Shown here: piece after piece, positions 28,336 through 36,793 of the stretch
Layout of the letters: every line of letters begins with the position of its first letter
Position numbering within the stretch: the stretch's first letter is position 1
Source of the DNA: Selenomonas sp. AE3005
Lineage (GTDB): Bacteria > Bacillota > Negativicutes > Selenomonadales > Selenomonadaceae
NCBI RefSeq assembly: GCF_000686945.1
Contig: NZ_JMME01000018.1
Span: forward strand, 1 to 46,442
DNA: 46,442 nt
Direction: 5' to 3'
Notes under the pieces: model-generated
Told to the model about the DNA's origin: nothing
Seen by the model: the letters and a program-made list of their open reading frames with translations, nothing else
The model's database searches: none
Translations under genes and position numbers: made by a program

Positions 28336-29132
28336 TGCAGAAAGTAAAAAACATTTATCTGGGCGCCATTGTGGCATTTCTCTATGCACCGATTGTTGTG
28401 CTCATTGCGCAGTCCTTTAACGCCAGCCGTTACCGCGGCCAGTGGACGGGTTTTACCTGGGACTGGTATGCTAAGCTGGTGGAAAGTGAAGATATTTTAA
28501 ACGCCTTTACCAATACGCTGACCATCGGGGTGACCTCAGCTTTGCTGGCAACGCTGCTGGCGTTGATTACCGCCCTGGGTATGCGGCAGATGGGACGGCA
28601 GAGCCGCATGCTTATGCGCGGCCTGGCTAATATCCCCCTGCTCAATGCCGATATCGTTACGGGTATTTCCCTGATGTTACTCTTTTTGGGGCTGGGACTC
28701 CGGCTGGGGTATGATACCATTTTGCTGGCGCATATCGTCATCAATCTGCCGTATGCGATGTTGTGTATTTTACCGCAGGTATTATCCATGGATAAGGTCT
28801 GCTATGAGGCTGCCCGTGACCTTGGGGCCTCGCCATTGCTGGCTTTCCGCAAGGTAATCCTGCCGGAACTGGCACCGGGCATTGTCGCCGCTTTTCTCCT
28901 GTCCTTTGCCATGAGTGCCGATGATTTTATCGTGACATATTTTACCAAAGGTGCCGGCATAGAGACATTGACGACGGAAATATATTCAGAATTGAAACTG
29001 GGTGTGCACCCGGAAATGTATGCTTTGTCCACCCTGTTCTTTTGCGGGGTTCTGGTTTTTGCGGCACTTCTTATGCTTAATTACAAGGTTATCCGCCGTT
29101 ATCGGCAGGCAGAAAGGAGTGACCAGGGCTGA
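28335..29132 (+). CDS. potC: Spermidine/putrescine importer permease PotC
   Basis: This 265-residue permease has the PotC N terminus with YAPIVVLIAQSFNASRYRGQWTGFTWDWY, a common PotC landmark, and the EAA loop EAARDLGASPLLAFRKVILPELAPG. It also contains SFAMSADDFIVTYFTKGAG, typical of PotC. It forms the channel with PotB. Stop and next start overlap (TGATG). Confidence 0.94.
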   Translation: MQKVKNIYLGAIVAFLYAPIVVLIAQSFNASRYRGQWTGFTWDWYAKLVESEDILNAFTNTLTIGVTSALLATLLALITALGMRQMGRQSRMLMRGLANIPLLNADIVTGISLMLLFLGLGLRLGYDTILLAHIVINLPYAMLCILPQVLSMDKVCYEAARDLGASPLLAFRKVILPELAPGIVAAFLLSFAMSADDFIVTYFTKGAGIETLTTEIYSELKLGVHPEMYALSTLFFCGVLVFAALLMLNYKVIRRYRQAERSDQG

Positions 29133-30223
29133 TGAGATTATTAAAGAAACAGTATCTGCGTTCCTTACTGGCTGTACTGCTGGTTATGGCGGCCTTTTCC
29201 CTGTCCGGCTGCGATATGTTTGACAAGGAAGAGGAGGACGGCGATAATGTGCTTTATGTATATAGCTGGGGTGACTATCTCAGTGAAGATGTCATAAAGC
29301 AGTTTGAAGAGGAAACTGGCATAAAGGTGGTACTCGATGAGTACGACACCAATGAGAGCATGTATCCCCGTATTGCGGAAGGGGCGGAGGCGTATGATGT
29401 GCTGTGCCCCTCGGACTACATGATTGACAAGCTGATTCATAACAATCTGATTCAGCCCTTGGACTATAATAAACTGCCGCAGGCTAAGGCTAACATCAGC
29501 AAGGACTTCTTCGAGCAGGCCAAGGCTTTTGACCGGGAAGGCTGCTATACCGTACCTTATTGCTGGGGAACGGTAGGCATTATGTACAACACGAAACTGG
29601 TGAATGAGCCGGTGGACAGTTGGCAGATTCTCTGGCAGGAAAAATATCGGGACAGCATTCTCATGCAGGATTCTGCCCGTGATGCCATCATGGTGCCGCT
29701 GAAGATTTTGGGTTATTCCATGAATACTACCAACCAGGCTGAGCTGGAGGCGGCGCGGGATATGCTCATTGCCCAAAAGCCCCTGGTACAGGCTTACGGC
29801 GTGGACGATATCCGCGATAAGCTGAGTTCCGGCGAGGCAGCTTTGGGCGTGATTTTTTCCGGCGAGGCTATTAACCTCATGAAGTCCAATCCGGATTTAC
29901 GTTTCCAGCCTGCGCCTAAAGAAGGAACCAATGTATGGATTGATGGCTGGGTTATTCCCAAGAATGCCCGTCATGTGGAAAACGCTCATAAATTTATCGA
30001 TTTCATGTGCCGTCCGGATATTGCTGCAGCCAATTTTGAGGAATTAGGTTACTCTACGCCGAATACCACTGTACGGGAACAAGTGGAAGAGGACCTTGGC
30101 GAATATGTTGATGTGGCTTTTCCGCCGGAAAATGTATATAAAGGCCAGGAATCCTATAGTTATTTAGGCGAGGCTCTGGACAAATTGTATACGAAATTGT
30201 GGTTGCAGGTAAAAGTTAACTGA
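29132..30223 (+). CDS. potD: Spermidine/putrescine-binding lipoprotein
   Basis: This 363-residue substrate-binding lipoprotein has lipobox LSGC, acylated Cys 27. The mature domain starts LYVYSWGDYLSEDVIKQFEEETG, the standard PotD opening, and includes YDVLCPSDYMIDKL and YCWGTVGIMYN. It traps polyamine outside the membrane for PotABC. The short acidic linker after the lipobox (DKEEEDGDN) is a normal tether. It ends the pot operon; no strong terminator is seen directly after it. Confidence 0.95.
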   Translation: MRLLKKQYLRSLLAVLLVMAAFSLSGCDMFDKEEEDGDNVLYVYSWGDYLSEDVIKQFEEETGIKVVLDEYDTNESMYPRIAEGAEAYDVLCPSDYMIDKLIHNNLIQPLDYNKLPQAKANISKDFFEQAKAFDREGCYTVPYCWGTVGIMYNTKLVNEPVDSWQILWQEKYRDSILMQDSARDAIMVPLKILGYSMNTTNQAELEAARDMLIAQKPLVQAYGVDDIRDKLSSGEAALGVIFSGEAINLMKSNPDLRFQPAPKEGTNVWIDGWVIPKNARHVENAHKFIDFMCRPDIAAANFEELGYSTPNTTVREQVEEDLGEYVDVAFPPENVYKGQESYSYLGEALDKLYTKLWLQVKVN

Positions 30224-30293
30224 TTTATACAGGAAAAATGGTCTTTTTGTCGAATAACACTTAAGGAACAAATGTTCAAGAGGAGGAATGAAC

Positions 30294-30737
30294 ATGAATG
30301 TAAAAGCCGAAGTGTTTAAAAAATATCTGGAAGAAAAAAAGATTGAGGCCTTTCAGATTGAAGAAGTAAAAGACGATGCCCAGGAAACTGTGGTATTTCG
30401 TTCGCATATCGTAGTGGAAGGTCAGCAGCTGCCGACCTTGGTACTGCTCGATGCCAGCGTTTTTTCCATGATTCGTGTGCAGATTTCTCCGAAGGCCCGC
30501 ACGGAAGAGAATGAGTTGTCTGTTCTGCGCATGATTAGCGAGCAGAACATGAAATACAAGCCCTTCAAGCTGTATTTTGACCAAAATGGTGCTCTGATTC
30601 TCGATGTCTGCCTGCTGACTCCGGGCAGTGAGGAAAAGGACTTCCCCCAGCTGGGTGATGAAGTTTATGGCATGTTTGATGTGCTGATTAAGTTCCTGGA
30701 AGAAAACTATCGCAGCTGGATGAAAGAAATCTGGTAA
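30294..30737 (+). CDS. Conserved hypothetical protein, possibly YbjN-like
   Basis: This 147-residue soluble protein has no signal peptide or membrane segment. The ATG at 30294 is chosen because AGGAGG lies 7 nt before it; the in-frame ATG at 30288 is too close to that site. The pattern VKAEVFKKYLEEKKIEAFQIEE then a beta-rich middle and LLTPGSEEKDFPQLGDEVYGMFDVLIKFLEENY resembles the YbjN or type III chaperone-like fold, but this is only a shape-level guess. It stands alone between potD and the sulfur genes and has its own terminator. Confidence 0.75.
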   Translation: MNVKAEVFKKYLEEKKIEAFQIEEVKDDAQETVVFRSHIVVEGQQLPTLVLLDASVFSMIRVQISPKARTEENELSVLRMISEQNMKYKPFKLYFDQNGALILDVCLLTPGSEEKDFPQLGDEVYGMFDVLIKFLEENYRSWMKEIW

Positions 30738-30763
30738 GATAGCTGTATAAGTATCAGTCTATA

Positions 30764-30797
30764 AAGGCTCTGTCCGTTATTGTGGACAGGGCCTTTT
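30764..30797 (+). terminator. Terminator after the 147-aa hypothetical gene
   Basis: AAGGCTCTGTCC (30764-30775) pairs with GGACAGGGCCTT (30784-30795) with one mismatch, followed by TT. Confidence 0.85.
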
Positions 30798-30816
30798 AGT
30801 TTACATATTTACATTA

Positions 30817-30849
30817 ACCATTGACATAATAGGTGAATGTATTATACGA
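30817..30849 (+). promoter_or_regulatory. Sulfur-regulon promoter/operator, copy 1 (metI-like gene)
   Basis: ACCATTGACATAATAGG (30817-30833) matches the palindrome found at five other promoters in this region, with an imperfect left half. TTGACA (30821-30826) is the -35 and TATACG at 30843-30848 is the probable -10. Unlike four other copies it is not followed by a hairpin leader and terminator. A repressor bound to the palindrome would block RNA polymerase. Confidence 0.65.
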
Positions 30850-30892
30850 TGGATACATCATGATTTTATACGACAGGAAATGAGGAAGGTAT

Positions 30893-32032
30893 ATGCAGGA
30901 TTTTACATTAGAAGTACATGGTTGTCATGAGTATGACAAAACGGGGGCCATAAGCGAACCTATTTACTTGTCGGCCACCTTCCGCCATCCGGCTTTTGGC
31001 CAAAGCACTGGCTACGATTATGGGCGCGTGGCTAATCCGACCAGAGAAAATCTGGAAAAGTCTGTGGCCATGCTGGAGCAGGGGGAGCGCTGCTGGGCGG
31101 TATCTTCCGGCATGGCGGCTATAAATCTGGTGCTGAAACTTTTTAAGCCGGGTGATCATGTGCTGTTGTCAGAGGATTTATATGGGGGCACGGTGCGGCT
31201 GGCCAATGATATATACAGTCATTATGGCATAGAGTTTGAATTTGTGGACACCACGGATATGGAGCTCGTGTCAGGGCAAATCCGGGCCAATACCAAGGGC
31301 TTGTTTATTGAAACACCTTCCAACCCGATGATGTTAATCAGCGATATCAAGGCGTTGGCGCAGCTGGCCCATGCTAATGACGCCTGGCTGATTGTAGATA
31401 ACACTTTCCTGTCACCGCATTTTCAGAAACCGATAACTTTAGGGGCGGACATTGTGGTGCATAGTGGTACCAAATACCTGTGCGGCCATAATGATGTAAT
31501 CGCCGGTTTCCTGATAGTGGCCGATAAGGAGGGGGCGGCAGCCAGGCGGGTGGAACTGCTGGCCAAGTCTGAAGGGCCCAACTTATCGACATTTGACTCT
31601 TGGCTTATGCTGCGCAGCTTAAAAACGTTGGGCTTGCGTGTGGAAAAGCAGGCCGAAAATGCCCTGGCCATTGCCAAGTGGCTGCAAAAGCAGCCACAGG
31701 TGACCGCCGTGTACTATCCGGGCCTGCCGGAGCATCCCGGTTTTGCTTTGCAGTCCCGTCAGGCTGTGGGCTTTGGAGGTATGGTATCCTTTAAGGTGAC
31801 ATCTGCGGAACTTGCCAAGAACGTATTGGCCAGATTAAAACTCATTGCCTTTGCGGAAAGCCTGGGCGGCGTGGAAAGCCTGCTGACATATCCGCTGGCC
31901 CAGACGCATGCGGAAATGCCGCAGGAACTATTAGCACGTACAGGTCTTGATGATAAGCTGTTGCGGCTGTCTGTGGGGATAGAGGCCGTGGCAGATTTAA
32001 TTGCTGATTTGCAGCAGGCCTTGGAGGGATAA
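30893..32032 (+). CDS. metI: Cystathionine gamma-synthase/O-acetylhomoserine thiolyase family (MetI-like)
   Basis: This 379-residue PLP enzyme belongs to the Cys/Met metabolism family. K194 in HSGTKYLCGHND is the expected PLP Lys; YDYGRVANPTRENLE and SSGMAAI are the phosphate and cofactor regions. It is followed 3 bp later by a MalY/PatB-type beta-lyase, the same arrangement as metI-metC of Bacillus, so cystathionine synthesis followed by cleavage to homocysteine is the likely role. Cystathionine gamma-lyase is an alternative. The name is assigned by analogy. Confidence 0.8.
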   Translation: MQDFTLEVHGCHEYDKTGAISEPIYLSATFRHPAFGQSTGYDYGRVANPTRENLEKSVAMLEQGERCWAVSSGMAAINLVLKLFKPGDHVLLSEDLYGGTVRLANDIYSHYGIEFEFVDTTDMELVSGQIRANTKGLFIETPSNPMMLISDIKALAQLAHANDAWLIVDNTFLSPHFQKPITLGADIVVHSGTKYLCGHNDVIAGFLIVADKEGAAARRVELLAKSEGPNLSTFDSWLMLRSLKTLGLRVEKQAENALAIAKWLQKQPQVTAVYYPGLPEHPGFALQSRQAVGFGGMVSFKVTSAELAKNVLARLKLIAFAESLGGVESLLTYPLAQTHAEMPQELLARTGLDDKLLRLSVGIEAVADLIADLQQALEG

Positions 32033-32035
32033 AAT

Positions 32036-33208
32036 ATGACTGATTTTACAGAAGTAGTCGACAGACGGGGAACCGCCTGTTTAAAATATGATTTTGCGGC
32101 AGAGCGCGGCTATCCTGCTGATGTGCTGCCGTTTTGGGTAGCGGATATGGACTTTAAAACGCCGGAGCCGGTACGGCAGGCGCTGATAAGCAGCAGTGAA
32201 CACGGGATTTTTGGCTATACTGATGTGACACCTGCGTATCGTGACGTACTGGCCGGCTGGTTTCAGCGCCGGCATAACTGGCAGATAGACAAGGCGTCCC
32301 TGGTGGTGACTCCCGGCGTGGTCTTTGCCATCTGTACGGCGGTTCGCGCATTTACGGAGCCGGGGGACAGAGTGCTCATTTGTCCGCCGGTTTATTATCC
32401 CTTCTCCGAGTCCATCAAAAGCAATGGCCGCAAGCTGGTAGAAAGTCCCTTGGTGGAAAAGGCCGGCCATTATGAAATTGACTTTGCGGACTTTGAGGCC
32501 CAAATCGAGGCGCAGCAGGTCAAAATGTTTATCTTGTGCAGTCCGCACAATCCGGTAGGCCGGGTGTGGCAACAGGAGGAATTGCAGAAGGTGGCCGCGA
32601 TATGTCAAAAGCATGATGTATTGGTAGTAGCTGATGAAATCCATCAGGATTTTGTGCGCGAGGGGAATAAACATACGGTGTTTGCCTCACTGTCACCGGA
32701 ACTGGCGCAACGGGTTATCACCTGCACCAGCCCCAGCAAGACCTTCAATCTGGCCGGCCTGCAGATTTCTAACATCTTCATCGAAAATCCTGACCTGCGG
32801 CAGCGGTTCAGGACAGAAATGACCGCAGCCGGTTACAGCCAGCCCAATGCGTTGGGATTGTTTGCGGCTCAGGCAGCTTATCGGGAAGGTGACAGCTGGC
32901 TGCAGGAATTGCTGGCATACCTCGAGGAAAACTTGCAACGGACGCGGACTTTCCTTAAAGAAAACCTGCCACAGGTAAAACTAATCGAACCGGAGGGAAC
33001 GTATCTTTTGTGGCTCGACTGCCGCGCCTTGGGACTGAGTAACAGGGAACTTGATGAGCGTATCATTCAGCAGGGGAAATTATGGCTGGACAGCGGCTGG
33101 ATTTTTGGCCGCAGCGGCGCCGGTTTCCAACGGATAAATATGGCCTGCCCGTGGTCTGTTTTACAGGAAGGGCTGCAGCGTTTAGCTGCCTGCTTAAAAA
33201 ATGTGTAA
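32036..33208 (+). CDS. MalY/PatB-type cystathionine beta-lyase
   Basis: This 390-residue fold-type I PLP enzyme of the aminotransferase I/II superfamily has K235 in TSPSKTFNLAGLQISN as the PLP Lys, and SPHNPVGRVW and VADEIHQDF as conserved cofactor-binding segments. The N terminus VVDRRGTACLKYDF and LPFWVADMDF are typical of MalY/PatB C-S lyases, which release homocysteine, pyruvate and ammonia from cystathionine. It follows the metI-like gene with 3 bp between them and shares its promoter. Confidence 0.9.
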   Translation: MTDFTEVVDRRGTACLKYDFAAERGYPADVLPFWVADMDFKTPEPVRQALISSSEHGIFGYTDVTPAYRDVLAGWFQRRHNWQIDKASLVVTPGVVFAICTAVRAFTEPGDRVLICPPVYYPFSESIKSNGRKLVESPLVEKAGHYEIDFADFEAQIEAQQVKMFILCSPHNPVGRVWQQEELQKVAAICQKHDVLVVADEIHQDFVREGNKHTVFASLSPELAQRVITCTSPSKTFNLAGLQISNIFIENPDLRQRFRTEMTAAGYSQPNALGLFAAQAAYREGDSWLQELLAYLEENLQRTRTFLKENLPQVKLIEPEGTYLLWLDCRALGLSNRELDERIIQQGKLWLDSGWIFGRSGAGFQRINMACPWSVLQEGLQRLAACLKNV

Positions 33209-33220
33209 AGAACAAATAAA

Positions 33221-33253
33221 CCTATTGACATGATGGGTGTAACAGTGTAATAT
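33221..33253 (+). promoter_or_regulatory. Sulfur-regulon promoter/operator, copy 2
   Basis: The palindrome is CCTATTGACATGATGGG (33221-33237). The -35 TTGACA (33225-33230), a 17-bp spacer and -10 TAATAT (33248-33253) fit a strong sigma-A promoter. The spacer carries a GTGTAAC-A-GTGTAAT tandem. It drives leader 1 and the C39-fold/Fe-S gene pair. Confidence 0.8.
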
Positions 33254-33259
33254 TAAGTC

Positions 33260-33338
33260 ATCGTCGGGTGGACGAACGAACTGACTGGATGACCAGAGGT
33301 TTTGCAAGAAAGTGATTTCTGTGCAAATCCTCTTTTTT
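33260..33338 (+). ncRNA. Leader RNA 1: putative attenuator with alternative hairpins
   Basis: From the predicted start the transcript folds a 5'-terminal hairpin TCGTC-GGGTG-GACGA (33261-33275). Then follows AACTGAC (33279-33285), a TGG/CCA stem (33286-33288, 33293-33295) and GAGGTT (33296-33301). GAGGTT is also within the 5' arm of an intrinsic terminator, AGAGGTTTTGCA (33295-33306) with TGCAAATCCTCT (33322-33333) and six T residues. The AAC...GTT pairing and the terminator are mutually exclusive. It is one of four such leaders here; I know of no named family that matches. Confidence 0.75.
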
Positions 33339-33377
33339 ATTTTGCTATTGTGCAGCTGTATGTGAGGTGACCTGTTT

Positions 33378-33998
33378 ATGAAAAATCCATTGCGTTATCA
33401 GGTGTCGGAGTATGATTGCGGGCCAACCTCCATGCTCAATGCGGTGTCCTATCTGTTTGCGCGGGAAGAAATTCAGCCGGAAATCCTGCGCAATATCATG
33501 ATTTACTCACTGGACTGTTATGGCCAGAGCGGCGTGCTGGGGCAAAGCGGCACATCACGGATGGCGATGATGTTTTTATCGCGCTGGCTGTCAGGCGTGG
33601 GCGACGCCGGGCTTTTACCCATTGAGTGCCAGTATCTTTCCGGCAAGTCCGTGTATCTGGGGGAGCAAAGCCTGGTAGTTGATGCATTGAACCGTGGCGG
33701 CGTGGTGGTTATGCGCCTATATATGGACGGGGAACATTATGTACTGCTTACGAAAAGGGAAGGGGAGAATATTTATCTCTTTGATCCTTATTACATGACA
33801 GAGAATCCTTTTGGCAGTGAGATTGAGTTCAATTTGGAACAGCCCTGCCGCTACAACCGCATTGTTCCTTTTGCCTGCTTTAACCGGGAGGAGGCAGCGC
33901 CTTATGCCTTGGGGAAAGTGGCGGAACGGGAGGCCGTATTGCTGTTTGACACGCGCAATAAACTGACTGCGGAAAGGACGATTGAGTATTTCATATGA
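33378..33998 (+). CDS. C39-like papain-fold protein
   Basis: This 206-residue protein has a probable papain-like triad: C14 in YQVSEYDCGPTSMLNA, H120 in MDGEHYVLLTK and D136 in YLFDPYYM. This arrangement is that of peptidase C39-like domains, which cleave peptides or act as transpeptidases. There is no signal peptide, so it is cytoplasmic. Its CymR-type promoter and leader place it in the sulfur regulon, so degradation of a Cys-containing peptide, such as glutathione-like or gamma-Glu-Cys compounds, is a reasonable but unproven idea. The ATG follows GAGGTGA. Confidence 0.8.
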   Translation: MKNPLRYQVSEYDCGPTSMLNAVSYLFAREEIQPEILRNIMIYSLDCYGQSGVLGQSGTSRMAMMFLSRWLSGVGDAGLLPIECQYLSGKSVYLGEQSLVVDALNRGGVVVMRLYMDGEHYVLLTKREGENIYLFDPYYMTENPFGSEIEFNLEQPCRYNRIVPFACFNREEAAPYALGKVAEREAVLLFDTRNKLTAERTIEYFI

Positions 33999-34015
33999 TT
34001 CAGGAGTGATTTGCT

Positions 34016-34813
34016 ATGCCAAAGACGGAACGGGTAAAACTGAAGGAAAAAATCAAACGGCGGGCGGCGGCGCTGGATATCAACATGGTAGGAGTAGCGC
34101 CAGTGGAACGTTGGGTACAGGAACCACATCAGCCGGCGGAATACTGGCCACAGAATATCTGGCCCTGGAGCCGCAATGTCATCGTCATGGGCATGCAGAT
34201 AATGCCCTCGATGATTGAAACGACGCCCTCGGTGGTTTACTCGGAGCTTTACAATACCACCAACCGCCTGTTGGATAATGCCGCCTATCGCATTGCTAAT
34301 TTCCTGAATGAAGAAGGTTATCGCGCGCATTTCTTTCCGCGGGATTGCTACGGGGATATATCAGCCCTGGTCAAACGGCCGGAGGCAGCGTTCTCGCAGG
34401 TGCTGGCCGGACTCTACGCAGGCTTGGGCACCGTGGGTATGAATCATACCCTGCTGACGAAAAAATATGGTTCCCGTATACGGCTCGTGTCGGTTATCAC
34501 GGACGCGGATTTGCCGGCCGACAAGCTGATAAAGGAGGATATCTGCCTGGGCTGTCAGATTTGCGTTAAGGCTTGCCCCATGCAGGTGTTTTCCCCGGTA
34601 AAGGGGCAGGTTATCGCGAAGATGGACAAGCATAAATGTGCCCTGTGCCATCAACAACTCAAACAGGAGTTTCATTATCCCTGCGGCCGTTGTATCGCGG
34701 CCTGTCCGGTGGGCGAAGATAAGAAACGCTACGGCCGGACGGCCATAAGCCAGGCAGGCATACTGCACTGCCGTGACTTTGGTGCTGCTGACGCCGGCAC
34801 AATTGCCCGGTAA
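34016..34813 (+). CDS. QueG-like [4Fe-4S] reductase-family protein
   Basis: This 265-residue protein has an N-terminal domain resembling epoxyqueuosine reductase and corrinoid-type reductases (ALDINMVGVAPVERW, GLYAGLGTVGMNHTLLTKKYG), then two Fe-S motifs: CLGCQICVKACP and a split second set, CALC...CGRCIAACPVG. It is shorter than true QueG and lacks its C-terminal repeats. It lies 17 bp after the C39-fold gene and shares its promoter and leader. A function in sulfur metabolism is suggested only by co-regulation. No terminator is evident before the next promoter. Confidence 0.75.
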   Translation: MPKTERVKLKEKIKRRAAALDINMVGVAPVERWVQEPHQPAEYWPQNIWPWSRNVIVMGMQIMPSMIETTPSVVYSELYNTTNRLLDNAAYRIANFLNEEGYRAHFFPRDCYGDISALVKRPEAAFSQVLAGLYAGLGTVGMNHTLLTKKYGSRIRLVSVITDADLPADKLIKEDICLGCQICVKACPMQVFSPVKGQVIAKMDKHKCALCHQQLKQEFHYPCGRCIAACPVGEDKKRYGRTAISQAGILHCRDFGAADAGTIAR

Positions 34814-34868
34814 AAAAGGCAGGGCGAAAAGAAAAAAACCGAGCTTTGGGGTGTAAACTAAATCTATA

Positions 34869-34901
34869 CCCATTGACATAATAGGTGTAATAGTGTAACA
34901 T
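34869..34901 (+). promoter_or_regulatory. Sulfur-regulon promoter/operator, copy 3
   Basis: The palindrome is CCCATTGACATAATAGG (34869-34885), with -35 TTGACA (34873-34878), a 17-bp spacer and -10 TAACAT (34896-34901). A GTGTAAT-A-GTGTAAC tandem lies between the boxes. It drives leader 2, the M20 amidohydrolase, the metNI relic and the cystathionine-type enzyme at 36794. Confidence 0.8.
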
Positions 34902-34907
34902 AAAGTC

Positions 34908-34985
34908 ATCGCCAAACAGCGAGGAAACTGACTGGAAGAACCAGAGGTTTTGCAAAGGAGATTTTTCCTATGCAAAACCTCTTTT
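34908..34985 (+). ncRNA. Leader RNA 2: putative attenuator with alternative hairpins
   Basis: The 5' hairpin is TCGC-CAAACA-GCGA (34909-34922). AACTGAC (34926-34932) is followed by stem TGG/CCA (34933-34935, 34941-34943) and GAGGTT (34944-34949). The terminator pairs AGAGGTTTTGCA (34943-34954) with TGCAAAACCTCT (34971-34982), then a short T run. The order and spacing match leaders 1, 3 and 4, while the 5' hairpin has a different sequence but still pairs. Confidence 0.75.
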
Positions 34986-35022
34986 GTTTTCTGCGTTTCT
35001 AAAGGAAAATGAGGTGACAAGT

Positions 35023-36189
35023 ATGGAGCATTGTGATAGTGAGTTTGCCAGGGCCTGCCGCAGATTTTTACATCAGCACCCGGAACTGAGTGGGCAGGAA
35101 TACAATACAGCCAAATATATCCGTGATAAGCTGACGGAGTTCGGTATAGAGTATCAGGAAGTGGGCGGGACGGGAACATTTGCCTGGATAAAGGGGGATA
35201 ACGATAATGGCCGCAGGATTCTCTTACGGGCAGATATTGACGCCCTGCCTATAGAGGAACAGACAGTTTTACCGTATAAGTCAGTCAATCCTGGCGTAAT
35301 GCACGCCTGCGGCCACGATATCCATACGGCGGCCTTGCTGGCAGCAGCGAAGAAACTGGCCACAGGGAAAGATAAATTTTCTGGGACGGTATTGCTGGCT
35401 TTTCAGCATGCTGAGGAATTTGGCCATGGTTCGCAGTATTTCCGGGAGCAGGGGCTGCTGACAGGTTATGACCGGGCTTTTGGTGTCCATATTGCGCCGG
35501 ATGTGCCGCTGGGGACAGTGGTGCTTTCCCGCAAAGCTGACGCAGCCTCCTGTGATTTTTTCCGCATAACGCTTACGGGCAGGAAAGCGCATACCTCCAA
35601 GCCGCATTTAGGCAGAGATGCTTTGCAGGCCGGGGCTGTGCTGGTCGGAGAAATTGCCAAACTGCCACGCCGTCTGCTGCCGGCTGATGAACCCGTCAAT
35701 GTGGGCATTGGCGTCTTTAAGGCAGGTACTTCTTATAATATCATTGCCGATAGTGCCACCATTGAAGGCAGTTTTCGCGTGTTTTCCGAGGACAGCCGGC
35801 AAAAGATCCAAGCCGGAATCAGTGAGCTGGCAGGGCAGGTAGCCGCAGGCTATGGTGTGCAGGCGGCCGTAGAATACGACTGCTTTGCCAGAGCCATTGT
35901 CAATGATGAAACAGTCCGGGAGGAAGTTTCACAGGTGGTGGCTGACCTGCTCGGTGAGGATAAGATTCAGATTTCGGAAACGCCAGTCTTTGGCTTTGCG
36001 GCTGATGATTTTGCCGAATACATCAGGGAAATACCCGGCGTATATGCGCATGTGGGCACGGCGCAGGCAGATTCTGATTCGGCAAAGGTGCTGCATAGTG
36101 AGAAACTGGCACCGCCGGATGAAGTAGTGGAGATAGCCGCTGATTTGCATATAAACTACGCGTTGACTTTTTTAGGGCGCGCTAATTAA
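35023..36189 (+). CDS. M20-family amidohydrolase (N-acyl amino acid deacylase type)
   Basis: This 388-residue zinc or manganese hydrolase has the M20D pattern: RADIDALPIEEQ, HACGHDIHTAALLAAAK, FQHAEEFGHGSQYF and, near the end, a His in HVGTAQ. The family cleaves acyl or aminoacyl amides; members in sulfur regulons often deacetylate S-modified N-acetyl-cysteine, which would fit here. The ATG at 35023 is chosen because GAGGTGA precedes it; the frame opens at 34984 inside the leader terminator. First gene after leader 2. Confidence 0.87.
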   Translation: MEHCDSEFARACRRFLHQHPELSGQEYNTAKYIRDKLTEFGIEYQEVGGTGTFAWIKGDNDNGRRILLRADIDALPIEEQTVLPYKSVNPGVMHACGHDIHTAALLAAAKKLATGKDKFSGTVLLAFQHAEEFGHGSQYFREQGLLTGYDRAFGVHIAPDVPLGTVVLSRKADAASCDFFRITLTGRKAHTSKPHLGRDALQAGAVLVGEIAKLPRRLLPADEPVNVGIGVFKAGTSYNIIADSATIEGSFRVFSEDSRQKIQAGISELAGQVAAGYGVQAAVEYDCFARAIVNDETVREEVSQVVADLLGEDKIQISETPVFGFAADDFAEYIREIPGVYAHVGTAQADSDSAKVLHSEKLAPPDEVVEIAADLHINYALTFLGRAN

Positions 36190-36220
36190 CAGTAGAATGA
36201 TGAAAGAGGGTTGACCAGAA

Positions 36221-36773
36221 ATGTCAAAGACATTAAAGATATCAACAGCGTGTGGCCATTGCCCGGGCGCTGGCGACGGACCCGGAAATCCTGCTTTGCG
36301 ATGAGGCCACCAGCGCCCTGGACCCGCAGACAACGAAGTCAATATTGAAACTGCTGGCACGTCTGAATACGGAGCTGGGGATTACCGTGGTGGTCATTAC
36401 GCATGAAATGGACGTTATTAAGAAACTGTGCCACAGGGTAGCAGTCATGGAGCAGGGGCGCGTGGTTGAGTAAAACACCGTGTATTCGCTCTTTGCACAG
36501 CCGGTACAGGAGATAACGAAGAATTTCATCAACACTACTTCCAACCTGTCAGAAATATATCAGCTGATTGAGGATAAGGCCGAGATTGCCGAGTTATCCG
36601 CTGACGAACAGCTGGTGAAAATGCATTATCAGGAAACCAATGTAGCGGAACCCTTGATTTCCTATATATCCAAGAAATTCGATGTGACGGTGGGGACAGT
36701 AGTGGTACTGGTGGCTATTGTCTGTCTGATACAGTTTCTGGGCAATAAGCTGGCCGAGAAGAACACACATTGA
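36221..36773 (+). pseudogene. Collapsed metN-metI methionine transporter relic
   Basis: Three pieces are joined. 36221-36239 keeps a start codon and a few codons. Then, in another frame, comes the C-terminal half of a MetN-type ATPase (36240-36470; [31 protein letters not shown]). It stops at TAA 36471-36473, where the same frame continues as NTVYSLFAQPVQEITKNF, the expected MetN linker. This runs into the start of the NIL domain (ETNVAEPLISYISKKFDV). That is fused directly to the last segment of a MetI-like permease (GTVVVLVAIVCLIQFLGNKL). Two internal deletions and one nonsense codon explain it. No metQ is present. Confidence 0.85.
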
Positions 36774-36793
36774 CTTATGCAGGGGGAATAAAT

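Noticed and set aside
34361-35179. 272-codon open frame on the minus strand across two genes and a promoter
   Set aside because: It runs antisense to the Fe-S protein, the sulfur operator and the amidohydrolase start, with no motif of its own.
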